Positions 33,303-44,235 of a stretch of 64,000 bases of DNA are shown piece after piece. Source of the DNA: Angiostrongylus vasorum (Eukaryota; Nematoda; Chromadorea; Rhabditida; Metastrongylidae); NCBI GenBank assembly GCA_018806985.1, contig JADANN010000033.1:2290501-2354500 (forward strand), in the 5' to 3' direction. The position numbers and the translations under genes are program-made. The notes below the pieces were generated by a model. It was not told the origin of the DNA. It made no database searches and was given only the letters and a program-made list of their open reading frames with translations. The first letter of the stretch is position 1. Every line of letters begins with the position of its first letter.

Positions 33303-35625
33303 TCTTCGGGTACGCTTAACAATCTAAGAAGGTAGCGATTATTACTATTGAGGGTGAATGACGGTCTGTTTGTAATTAAAGAGCTCTAGTTGACTGCGAT
33401 CAAAAATGCTCAGCCACGATGAAGTACTTCCACAGATCCCTCACTATCGCTATAGGAAGAAGGGTTCGAGACGCATGTCGCCGAAACTGTCGCATTGTAG
33501 TCAATAACTAGATCCTTCGATTGCGAAAAAAAGGCTATGCATAGTGCTGGAAAACATTAAACCCTCGTTTTAAAGATGACATCGACAGTTTTTCGAAAAA
33601 ACTTCAATGAAGTAGTGAAGTACTTCAATGAACGATGCTCAGCATAAGAGTGTGAACGAATCGCAGTAAAACTCAATGAATGGAAAACCCATTAGCACGA
33701 AAAAAAAGAGTGGAGGAAGATGATTTTGCGCTTGCCTGAGAATCCATTTTGCGTGTATGAGTACCTAATGAATAAAATATAAATTGAGAGTTTTCGGGTT
33801 CCCAAAAGGCATACTAATCATTTGGCCTATCAAAAGCCCGTCCAACTTCTCAGCTCAGCAGTCCCTCAACCACTCTATTACGTAAGTATTTCGTGTGCTA
33901 ATACTACAATCATGACGAAAATCTTGCACACCGTTTATGAAGTTTCTAGGCGGTGCCTTGTGGAAGAAAAACTGACGCACATAGCACCAGGCCGACGTCC
34001 GCAATTCTTGCACCTGTCAAATACCCATCTACGGAATCCGGTGAGGTGTACCTGTTGAGCAAAGTACAGATGTGTCGATCAAGCGATGGAAGTGGATGAC
34101 AGTCGAACGAGAGGAATGGTTAAAGTCAACAGCAAAAAACTCATGTACTAACCAAGCGAATACGTTTGTCGACTATGTTAACCAACTATGTGGATAGCTG
34201 GACATGGCTTAAGGAAAACTCGCAGATCTCACCATCTATGGCGTCATCACATTTCCATTATAAACAACATCCGCAAAGGAATGAAATGAAAGTAAGGTAT
34301 GCTTGGGCCCAAAACAACTATAGATCGAGTTAAATAAGCGGAAAGTAACCAACATTTTAAACCTAGTCAGAGCAATTTTATCACAAATAATAAGTATAAT
34401 TTCTTAGAGATGAAATGCGCCAATGTGGTTCCTGCTCTAAACATTACCAAAAATATGGACATCGACATTACCTGATAAATTAAATGGACAGTAGATAAAA
34501 GAACTGTGAAAAACAATGTATATATGGTAAACAATGAGAAGATCAGTAGGAATGGAAAGTGGGGAGATGAAAGGACAGATGGAACGATTTAAAAAAAGAG
34601 AAGAAAATTGGTAGTAATCACATAGGAGAATCAGAAGGAAAGTGGAGAGACCAAGAAACAGAAACAACAACACGGAGGAAAGGAATATGATTGTTGTAAA
34701 AGTAACTGATAAATAAAAATTGCTTGAAAGCAAACGGCTGAATTTTAAAAAAAGCCCTCTGAGCACTTGCATTTTGAGGCTTCAGTAGGAATGAAGCAGA
34801 TTCCACTCTCCCCCCTAACTTTTCAGTGCTTTCAATCAGAAAGGCAAGAAGGCTGAAGTGTAAAGTATATTGGATCAACCTGCTTATAAAACAGGCAAAT
34901 CCTATTAAGCTTGGATGAAACGGAGTCTTAACAAAATTCTAGTACTACCCTTAAAAATCCTTTTTGAATAACCAACTAGTAAAAGGACCTTCAAATAGCT
35001 CTATAGGCGAGAAGTGAGAAAACCCAAATTGGGAGCACCTGGAGTTTTTGAGTGGATGCATTTAATTGCGTGAAATGAAAAAAACATGGAAGCTCCTTAA
35101 TGGAGCTCGCCTCCGACTAACAAAAGGACCAGTAAAAAAATTTCGAAAAAGGGTATGCTTGGACAAAAACAATGACTGTTACTTACTAAACACACTGCAG
35201 GTAAGTCCAATAAAGAGTGACTCTAAAAAAATTGCTGTGCTCACCGGTGACCTGATCCTTTGTTCGCACTGGTCCTCGCAGTTATCATATTTGTGAAGCG
35301 ATTCGATGCTTGTGTCTTGCATATTCCTCGTTTCTACCGACATATATGAACTGAGTAGCTGTCAATGCTAGTGGGCGCCTCTTGATCGCAGTCAAGATAC
35401 CCGGCGGCCGGATCTGCCGGTGGTCGGGCACAATATACCAGCCAGGGAGTGCCGCCAAACGCCCACACCACACTCACACGTGAATCTCTTTGCACACCTG
35501 GAATGATGAATCTGGCAGTAAGGATTTCGTAGAAAGAGTAGGCAGCCACATCCGGAGGACCTACTGCCGTTCAGATTTGTTAAAAAATTGACATTAAACA
35601 CCAATGCGAAAGCAACCAGCGGATA
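33303..35625. other. Unannotated 2.3 kb stretch
   Basis: Purine-rich on the plus strand in places (34590-34700), which creates hydrophobic shadow ORFs on the minus strand. A plus ORF at 35066-35296 (KLLNGARLRLTKGPVKKFRK) reads basic, with no family. No repeat recognised. Confidence 0.35.
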
Positions 35626-35629
35626 AAAA

Positions 35630-36815
35630 AAAGGATAAGGCTCTTGGCGTAGGTCAATCTTCGAGGGATGCGCCATGCTTTCGATTTCATTAAGCATCGT
35701 TAGAGGTGGCTGATGGCATATTTGACCTATAACAACGACACGCGGTGGCCTACCGATGTATCGAGCCAGTGCTGCTACCCTTCAGACAGGTCCAATACCA
35801 ATTTGTCGCCCCAAGAGAGGGTAGGCTTGGTGAACCTGAAGCATGAGATCGATCCTATGTGTGTTGCAGGGAGCCTCTAACCACTGCACTACATGTACCC
35901 CCGACCTACGAAATCGTTTCATTAATAGTTCGGGTATTTTAATATCAGTTCCCTGTGGCACAGTTTCTTCCACAAAACTTCAAAACAAATAATAACAGCA
36001 TTTTAAGGAGAACTGATTTGTAAGCAATATCAATTTGCAAAAGTCCCAAGAACACTAAGAAATGAAAATTAAAACAAGCATAGGACAATTATTTATCACA
36101 TTAACACATTCGCAGCCGTGTGCATTGATTTCAATACGGACGCGGCCGAAAGTAGCTCTGTGTTGCAAGTTCAAACAGAATGTCTCACTTTACAGTGAGC
36201 ACGATTAAATGGAATAAAAGTCACTGGGATCTGCATATCATTGCCAAGAAGATAAAACTGAAAACATGATTTTACATATCGAACATCGAAACGAATGAAC
36301 ATACGGTTTGTATTCAGCCAAAAGCGATGACGGCCCCGATAGCGCCAATAGTGCGAGTCGTTGATGCACTTGTATTGCACTTTCGAATCTCTGTTGTAGT
36401 TGTATTTCCAGAATTTCAAAATAAAAGTTTAGAAATTCAAGACGAGAATAATATTTCAGAAAAATTTTTCATACATGTAGATATATTTACATATATACAT
36501 GTATACACATACATATACATATATAAACGGGCGCGTGTAGCACAGTGGTCGGAAAGGCCCTGCAATACACACAAGGGATCGATCTCAGCGCCACAGGTTC
36601 ATCAAGCCCTCTTTTCCCTCCGGGGTCGGCAAACTGGTACCAGACTTATCTGGGAGGTTAGCAGCACTGGCTCGATACATCGGTAGGCCACCGCGAGTCA
36701 TTGTAAAGGCCAGATATGCATTCAATCACCTCCCAATGATGCTTAATGAAGTCGAATGCATGGCGCATCCCTCGGGGATTGATCAACGCCAAGACCTTTA
36801 TCTTCCATTTATTTA
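35630..36815 (+). mobile_element. Composite element A: two inverted SINE-1 arms with a shared interior
   Basis: Left arm 35636-35893 is a minus-strand SINE-1; right arm 36530-36800 is a plus-strand SINE-1, so both tails face outward. The interior (35894-36529) has no convincing ORF. It contains ACATTCGCAGCCGTGTGCAT, AATAAAAGTCACTGGGATCT and an ATACATATACATGTATACAC tract. Interior and arms recur in reverse complement at 40.1-41.1 kb, so the whole has been copied as one unit. Confidence 0.75.
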
Positions 36816-37269
36816 CATCAAATTCTAGAAAGAGAGCAACAAGCTGTCTAATCATCGGAATTCCAGAATTGTTTTTCGTTCTTGCATGACTTCGGGCATA
36901 TATCGTGTTAATCCTTGCACTTTTTCTCATCCTATTCGTTCTATTGCATCCACATTTCACGAAGGTCTTGTGTTTTCATCTTAGTTCGGCTGCTACTTAA
37001 GGATTTTGATCTTCCTTATGAATGTCATTTCAGTGTTCCCGTGTTCTCACGTGCCAACTGCCGCCAGCCGGGATTTCGACTCTAGAATACAAATGCATAT
37101 CTTACAGCTCTGCTGTAAAAAACCATATCGTAATATATATGCTCGATTCGGTTTGCTACATAACCGGGAAATTGCAAAAATTTTCATAGACCAACAAGCA
37201 TCACCGCCACGACGGAAGAATTTTAGTCACAAGGCCGACCTATCTCCACTTTATGAGAGTTGGCAATTG

Positions 37270-38165
37270 CTTTAAGTGAAGACCTCAGAACGCCACATAG
37301 CATGGGTATGTCGGGATCTCAGAAAAAGCACTAGCCTTTTTTTGTATGAGAAGGATGAGTACGTCTTTATGTCATATTTTTTTAAAAATGTTCTTATGTT
37401 CTTGGGAGAAATGTTTCTCGAACAGCCATCAATGTGTAAACGGAAAGAGAGCAGCAAAAGGAGGTATCACTCAGCTTGCTACTGCAAGTAGCCATTTCGA
37501 ATGACTACGAAATGCTAATGTTCGAGATAATTGGAGAAAAAAGCCACGCGTTCAAGCCATTAGTTTAGCGAAAATAAGATTCCTTCTAACCAGCACTTCA
37601 TTTCCACTAAGGTAAGCATAGCAATAAAGTAGTGCTTAAAAAGGCCCAGTCTACGGCAATCAGTAGAAGTGATTGAACTAATACAGAACAAAAAAGTTAG
37701 TCGAATGAAGGTCTGTATACCGACATAGCGACAGCTCAATCATATAGAAAACTCTTAACACCGAACATTTTGCCTCATCAGTCAGTTCGTAGTCTCTTGT
37801 ATCACAGTCTATGTGCTACAAAAAATTCTGCACTTCGTCCCTAACTGCAGAGTTGGTCATTGCTCAAGTATGAGTACGGGGTACCCCGAGCTCTTACAAA
37901 GACAGCACGAACGAATACACTGGTTCATGTCTGTATAAAGGAGCACCTAGTTGGAGATATAAAATCAAGCAAAACTGTTGAATAAGAAAGCATAGGACAT
38001 AAAGGCATGACGGCAAAAATTTCAAAGCAAAAGTCGTTGTCCTCACGCAGGATTACAAAACATCACCGAATAAAACTCTAGAGGCATTTTGACAAATTCC
38101 AGAAATCCAGAAATGAACAGCAAGGAGTGCCTTGTGAACATGCATCACCTCGTATCATACCTAAG
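37270..38165 (+). pseudogene. Penelope-like element remnant
   Basis: AATGTTTCTCGAACAGCCAT (37408; compare RNMFRTAT), GTAGCCATTTCGAATGACTA, a Cys-rich stretch near 37830-37880 and AGAAAGCATAGGACATAAAG near 37985 follow the order of the 22.8 kb copy. No open frame is left. Confidence 0.65.
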
Positions 38166-38269
38166 GCTCATTTTTTTTAACTTGAGCACACTCCTCAATC
38201 ATCTAAACTGTGTGGCCGGTCTCTACTAATAAATGAGGTGCTTCGAAGGAAAAAAATATAAACACTTAT

Positions 38270-38660
38270 GAGGGGGCGGATAGCACAGTGGTAGTGATGT
38301 CTGTCGTCACGAGCATGGTGGCAGTTCGATTCCTCACTGGGCCTACCAAGCCTCTGATCCCTCCGGGGTAGAGAAATTAGTGCCGGGTTTGTCTGGGGAA
38401 AAAAAATCACTCTCTGCAATCCAATTGGAAACGCTCAAGCCAGGGTATCTCAGGACTCCAGGGAGAATCGACTCGACCAGCATTCCACGACATTTAAGAT
38501 GAAATGAAAGTCTTCAAGTAGCAACAACCGAAGCCACATGTAAAAGTTGGAAGACCTTCGTGGATAATGGATGCGTGGAAACGAATCGAATGTGATAAGT
38601 GCTGGGATCTGCACACTAGACGGGTCATATAAAATGAAAATAAAAATAAAAATAAATACT
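38270..38660 (+). mobile_element. SINE-2 copy, full length, tRNA-headed
   Basis: Head GGATAGCACAGTGGTAGTGA (A box) and GGTGGCAGTTCGATTCCTCA (B box), spaced as in a tRNA. Core TCCGGGGTAGAGAAATTAGT and GGGTTTGTCTGGGG, shared with SINE-1. The tail GTGCTGGGATCTGCACACTA, GACGGGTCAT resembles an RTE end, followed by an A-rich GAAAATAAAAATAAAAATAA tract. Confidence 0.85.
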
Positions 38661-38689
38661 TATGTATCAAGTTTTAATTGCTGAGGTTA

Positions 38690-38815
38690 TGAAAGGGCCC
38701 GACTGAGTAGAACGCTTGTCAATCTGAACCTTTCAAGCTTTGATGAAGGCGAAACTGCCAAAAGGTCAGGTCAGGCCATTGTGGATGAAAAAAATCCTAT
38801 AATAACAGCCTTAAC
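38690..38815 (+). repeat. Penelope-associated end with hammerhead-like motif
   Basis: CAAGCTTTGATGAAGGCGAA, ACTGCC then AAAAGGTCAGG, a decayed form of the 24.1 kb unit. It lies about 530 bp after the 37.3-38.2 kb Penelope remnant, with a SINE-2 between, so it is likely that copy's end. Confidence 0.5.
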
Positions 38816-38817
38816 CT

Positions 38818-39035
38818 TTTTATTTACTGCCTATTCTTTTTAACGGCAGGATATATTGCGAAATATAACTTCAATGATGCTGAAACATTTGCAAAACTCC
38901 GAACCGGAGGTGTCTGCGGTGGGGAACGAACGCGCTATTGCCCTTTCTGGGGAGTAACGCGTTCACCACCACAGCATGTGGGTCCAAATATCTCAGCATC
39001 TCAGCATCATTGAAGTTATAATAACAGCCTCATGC
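38818..39035. mobile_element. Foldback/MITE copy, one arm
   Basis: TTTATTTACTGCCTATTCTT terminus, TTAACGGCAGGATATATTGC, then TTTGCAAAACTCCGAACCGG and GGAGTAACGCGTTCACCACC. The second arm is reduced to the last 30 bp. Confidence 0.8.
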
Positions 39036-39189
39036 CTGTTCATCAAGAAAACAATGAACTATTTTTCGAGACACTTCTTCGGAATAAAAATCTAGCAAAA
39101 TTAGTTGACGAAAAAAAGTGTGAAGACGACATTGCTCGATGGTTGCTATGTTGTATTATTAATGCGTACGGATGAAGCGATTTATCAAA

Positions 39190-39412
39190 GTACAATCAGT
39201 ATCAACAACTGTCCTGTATAAAAAGAGCACTGCTGAGTGAGATTATTCGTGCCGTGGACTCCACAGATTCGATTCGGTGCGATCATGAAGACGCACATCT
39301 GAAGGAGAAACAACTGTAGACTATCGACTCGGATCAGTCCAGCTCTGAAGAAGGCAAAGCACCAAGACGCTAGTCGAACAAAGATTTTTTTATCAACCTC
39401 GTGCCAGCTTGT
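39190..39412. repeat. Partial hammerhead-like foldback
   Basis: CTATCGACTCGGATCAGTCC, AGCTCTGAAGAAGGCAAAGC and ACGCTAGTCGAACAAAGATT match the right arm and part of the interior of the 9.84 kb foldback. Confidence 0.5.
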
Positions 39413-39469
39413 CAGTGGAATAATACAAAAAAAGATACAAATGAGTACCTTCGCATACCAAACTTATGA

Positions 39470-39750
39470 ACCAATTAGCTCCATACTGAGCAGAAAGGCC
39501 GCTGTGCACGGACAAATATTGAAAATCAGGTGTGTCAGGCACATGACGCGACTTAGAAACCTGCAGGAAGACTACCGATAGGATGGATAAAATTCTTAAC
39601 GGAAGTTCTAGAAGAAATACATAACATTCAGCGAACAGAACCCACTAGAATGTGAATATTTTTGTACCCAGCAAGGGGAAATCACAGTGGCACCGATTCC
39701 ATTCACTGCACAATCGACGGGGGAGAAGTGGTACAGGCGATATAGAGCTA
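39470..39750 (+). mobile_element. Degenerate RTE LINE 3' end
   Basis: Shows diverged equivalents of the 27.5-27.8 kb LINE segment (TGTCAGGCACATGACGCGAC, CCGATAGGATGG, AGCGAACAGAACCCACTAGA) and closes with GTGGTACAGGCGATATAGAG, a decayed form of its tail. Confidence 0.6.
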
Positions 39751-40089
39751 ACTGTCGAGCACTTCTACCACTAAACTGCAGTTGACAGCTTTTCTATATA
39801 CAGTTTAACAGACCACCATATTAAGAAATAGGAATCACAATGGGGGGACACCATTTTATTGGTAGCCTTTATTTACGACAAATTATTGTGGATGCAAACA
39901 GCCGATCTCTTCTCTCCTGAAGCTGAAGACGACATATTCATGCGTCACCGCGGTAGAGTCCATCGCGTGTCAATCTATATACCAACCATCGGTATGGTAA
40001 TGTCTTCCTTCATTCAGAAAGTCGTACACGAGATCCATCATATCTACTAAGTTACACCTCCAGCAGAGGAGTTGTCGCTACCGGTAAAA

Positions 40090-40222
40090 AAAGGATAGAG
40101 CTCTTGGCGTTGATCAACCTCTGATATACGAACTACGCATTCGATTTCATTAAGCATCGTTTGAGGTGATTTATTGCATATCTGGCCTATATGGTATACC
40201 TCTAACCACTACGCTACGCGTG

Positions 40223-40289
<67 letters not shown>

Positions 40290-41112
40290 TACATACATGC
40301 ATATATACATGTATATGCATATATATAATTTTACATGCATATATACGTATGAAACTTTTCCGAAATGTTACTTTTATCTTGGATTTTTTAAATTCTTTTT
40401 TGAAAATTGTAGAAACACAGGTACAACAAAGACTTAAAAGGGCAACACAAGTGCTCTAACGGCACTCATTGGTGACGCTATGGGGGGCCGTCAACGCGTT
40501 CAGCTGAATCCAAACCGTATGCTCATACGTTCCGATGTACGATGTGTAAAATAATGTTTTTGACTTTTTATCTTCTTACAAATGATCTGTAAATTCTAGT
40601 GACTTTTATTTCATTTAATGATGTTCGCCGTGAATTGAGACATCTTGCTTGAAGTTGAAACAAGGATTTACTTTCGGCCACATTCGTATTGAAATCAATG
40701 CACACGGCCGCGAATGTGCTAATGTGATAGATGATTGTCTTATGCTTGTGCTAGTTCTTATTTTCTAGCGTACTTGGAAATTACGCAAACTGATACAGCT
40801 TAGATTACAAACTAGTTCTCCTTAAAATCGTGTCATTATCTATTTTGAAATGTTATAGTAATAAACTGCAGGAAACTGTTGCTTGAATTTCTGAACTATT
40901 AATGAAACCATTCATGTAAGGCAGCGGTTAGAAGAGGCGCCCTGCAAGACATATGGGATCGATCCAGCGTTCCAGACTCACCACGCCTTCCATCTATCCG
41001 GGGGTCGGCAGATTGGTACCAGGCTTGTCCGGGAGTATAGCAGCACTGACTCAATGCATTGCTAGGCCACCAGGTGTCACTGTATGAGCCAGATACGCAT
41101 CCAATCATTACT
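40090..41112 (-). mobile_element. Composite element B: reverse-complement copy of element A
   Basis: Left arm 40095-40224 is a SINE-1 with an internal deletion; right arm 40913-41110 is a plus-strand SINE-1 that lacks its last 60 bp. The interior matches element A in reverse complement: ATGCACACGGCCGCGAATGT, AGTGACTTTTATTTCATTTA, CAAACCGTATGCTCATACGT and ATTAATGAAACCATTCATGT. An ORF reading a long YIYI run is only the TA repeat. Confidence 0.75.
40224..40285. repeat. (TA)n microsatellite
   Basis: About 30 TA units between the left SINE arm and the interior of composite element B. The equivalent place in element A has a shorter ATATACAT-rich tract, so the repeat expanded from it. Confidence 0.95.
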
Positions 41113-41149
41113 GGTATAGAGCAAAATTATGCAGGGCATTACCAGCTCT

Positions 41150-41900
41150 TGCACACAATCTGAATAACATGTTTGTACTTGTGGCTCTTGTGCTCAATAT
41201 ACTAATGCGAGAGCACTGTTCTTCCACATGTCACCAAGAATTCGCTGACACAAGCACGCTTTCTTGGCAAATATATTCTGCTGCTGTTCCTATTGAGCTC
41301 GATTAGCGGCTTAATTTTTGTACAACCTCCCTGTCGGTATAAATTGCGTTACGGATCTAACTTTGCCAGCAGATTTTCAAATCTGCCTCTTTTCATCACA
41401 TAAGCTGCAAGAGGATAGCATGCAAGAGGAAGAACTACAACAATCCTTTAATTGTGGTGGTCTAATAATGCACACTCAGGACTTAGACCAATCAGCTTTC
41501 ATAATGTGAACATTCTTCGCTTTCTGTATTTCGCCCTGTACTGCGTAGCTGCTTGTTCCGTCCGCAATCGGCTCCCGGATTTCATCTCTCGCTTCCGTAC
41601 GCTGAAGCAAAATCCCTTAGATCCACAGCCGACTGAATGTGGTCGAAGTGGTTGTGAGAAACTCATTGCAAGATCACTTATCAGTGAAATCATGGCTTCC
41701 ATCTTCATTCCCCACTTCTTTTTTTTAATAGGAAGCATAAGAAGCTCTACATTATCCTTCAAATCCCCAGTTCCTTCATCATCACCCTTCATCAGAAGTC
41801 GATCCAGACCAAATCTAAATATTCGAAGTCGACGGCAAATGACACGGAACAAGACTATGATGTCCAATAATATTCAATTCTCAACGACCAAAAAGTAATC
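41150..41900 (-). pseudogene. Second piggyBac-like transposase remnant
   Basis: DNA around 41680-41830 (GGTCTGGATCGACTTCTGAT, GGAACTGGGGATTTGAAGGA) matches 31565-31660, and about 41320 reads KIKPLIELNRN, then about 41250 FLVTCGRTVLSH, the same piggyBac block as in the 31 kb copy. Strongly decayed. Confidence 0.55.
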
Positions 41901-41999
41901 CAAGACGATAAACAAGGAAATTCAATATAAGGAATGAAGTCAACAGGAATCAGCCACCTCAACTCTATTTATTGATAACACTTGAACACTTGAACAACC

Positions 42000-42350
42000 C
42001 GTCTTCACTGGTTGTGCGGGCTCCCAGCATAATCACCATTTATCGGAGATTTGTTGGTTAAGCCATTGTGGAATCCCGAGGTCAACCAGGCCAAAGTTTG
42101 CCTCAGGTCTTCACCACCACGGGCGGGCAGTCGCAGCACTTGTGGATCAGAGAGAGATTTGCACCATGCGACTGGATGCCAGGACGGTGGCGGATCCTGG
42201 TATTGGTTTACTCTTAGCTAGGCTTCCTGATTGAAACGCTGGACTCCTTCACAGTTTGCGAGACCCTGCCGGGGGACGAATCCCCCAGCTATACATCGCA
42301 GTCCGACACCCAGGAACACTTCTCAGCCTCGATGAGGCGGTAAACTGTTG
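42000..42350 (-). mobile_element. Family-3 retroelement copy
   Basis: Reverse complement of the 3.1 kb unit: GTTGTGCGGGCTCCCAGCAT at the 3' end, CCAGGACGGTGGCGGATCCT in the middle and GATGAGGCGGTAAAC at the start. It lies 1.7 kb beyond the 3' end of the FNIP gene. Confidence 0.8.
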
Positions 42351-42354
42351 GGGA

Positions 42355-44090
42355 TTGACAACAAGTCCAGAAGAAAATGGGGAAACCGTTGTATACGACA
42401 GAACAAATCAACAGGAACAGAATGACCCACACACAAGTCATGCCCACCACTCAGGACGCCGTATGTAGAGGCATAGATCCACATATGCTGTTATGCGTTA
42501 AGCAATAACTCCAGTCCTCTCTAGCAGTAACCATACCTACTCCGAGACTACTAAGGATCACGAACTTGTCAACCCATGCCTCCTACGATGCCGCCCATTT
42601 CTACCCGGTTATAGTTATTTTTAGCTAACGACCTATGACCTCGTTCACCCCGCGCTATCTAGGCGGCCTATTGCTAAAGATCCTTTACAAATGTTAGTGA
42701 TCCTATTTGCTCTTTGTGTCATCGCTTATTGGTCGCCTTACTACTTCTACTGTTCACGTGAACACTTATAAATTTTGCCATGTAGCTGTTCTACTAATAT
42801 TTTCTGCACCTGAATGTTTAATCACGAAAGTTTTAGGTTTGGCGCAATAGTATACCGAAAAGACCTGGGTGGCGGAACAACACAATTTCTCACATATCGC
42901 ACGCATTAACGAACTTTTACTATAGTGATATCTTCAAAAGTATCCTTCAGACCAACTCTACGAAGGTAAGCATCAATTTTCATATATTGTTCTTTAACAA
43001 TCAAGCGGGAAACTACTGATATATAGATGGTACATCGCCATAGATGAGCAAACAAAAACGCGGGGATCTACCTACAATTTAAATCCTGTAACTCTCGAAT
43101 TACAAACATTGTGCAAAGATCTGATGGAAAGAACAATGCGTAATACAATCCTCGCAACCGTTCACAAATACAGATTACACACTGCTAAAGAACTGATGAA
43201 CAAACGGTCATCTGTGTAGTCGAAAGATAAGTGATGGATATTGTGAATAACACGGCAGTGTGTGAACGAAACTACCGTTTAGAAGCCAAAAGACAACATC
43301 CAGACAAACAAGATGGTCAGGTACGTACATACATAGAATAATTCATGGGCAACGTCTTATAAACATATAATTTATAAGTTTGAGCGCTCTATCTCTCCCT
43401 CTTCATCTTGGGAAAAAAAATCAGCGCCAAATAATCAAGAATCTTAAGATAGCCCACATAACAAAACATACCCGATGCATGATCTTGGTAGCTATTTATC
43501 TTATATATTTACCATTACCATTAACTCCGATCACTTGACATGTTGCATTGTGTACAAGCCCCACTAACCGTTCCTTTTAGCAAGATGACGGAGACTAGCA
43601 AATAAGCTGAAATTACGGCCAATTCATATATCTGCTGAAAACCCGCGAAAATGAGATAGCTGACTTCGATGGAGCAGTACTTAAACAATACGCATTTTAC
43701 GTTCACTCCTGCTCTACTCTATATAGATTAAATTCTAGACTTAACCAGTATAACAACACCGATCAATAAAGGGCACAGCAGTAGCTACCATAATGATTTC
43801 GATAAATACATAATAATCCATAAATAATAGAACTCTCAAAACGGCAACATAATAAAAAACAAAAGAGAAAGCAACGAACTAAATGGAAAAAGAAGGAAAA
43901 TAAAGTGTTTACATTTGACAAGATGTCGTTTTCACAAGAATTCAACAAGAACATCATCGAACAAGCTTTGAAATAAATTAAATTGAACAAGCCATGATTA
44001 CAATCGTATATGTAGGCAGTGAACGTGCGAACACGTTAGCATTTCTGAACAGCAAAGGAGATCTAGGAAGATCCTGATGAATGTTTAACT
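42355..44090. other. 3' flank of the FNIP gene
   Basis: Should contain the FNIP 3' UTR close to 44090. Otherwise AT-rich sequence with ORFs of at most 75 codons and no recognised domain or repeat. Confidence 0.4.
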
Positions 44091-44091
44091 G

Positions 44092-44235
44092 TTAAGCCAC
44101 CGAAGCTAGCACTGCGGGCCAATAGACAGATGCTACATTCAGAATTAGACGAAGATCAGAGTGATCGCAATCCACTATGGCACGAACACGCTCCGGGGAC
44201 AATGTGCCTTGTGAAGACGGCGAGCTCCGTGAAAC
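44092..44235 (-). CDS. FNIP: FNIP exon 15: C terminus
   Basis: Acceptor TGCAAG, stop TAA. It encodes DCDHSDLRLILNVASVYWPA then VLASVA-stop, equivalent to the closing ..S.DL.LLLAIAS.HSP.V....L of FNIPs. Confidence 0.92.
   Translation of the reverse strand, partial: VSRSSPSSQGTLSPERVRAIVDCDHSDLRLILNVASVYWPAVLASVA

Noticed and set aside
36535..36600. Possible real tRNA gene in the GTGTAGCACAGTGG region
   Set aside because: It has A- and B-box-like motifs but no cloverleaf closing stem or anticodon arm, and it continues into a SINE-1 body; a tRNA-derived SINE head.
40166..40459. ORFs of 97 and 87 codons with a long YIYI run
   Set aside because: They read through the (TA)n microsatellite; not genes.
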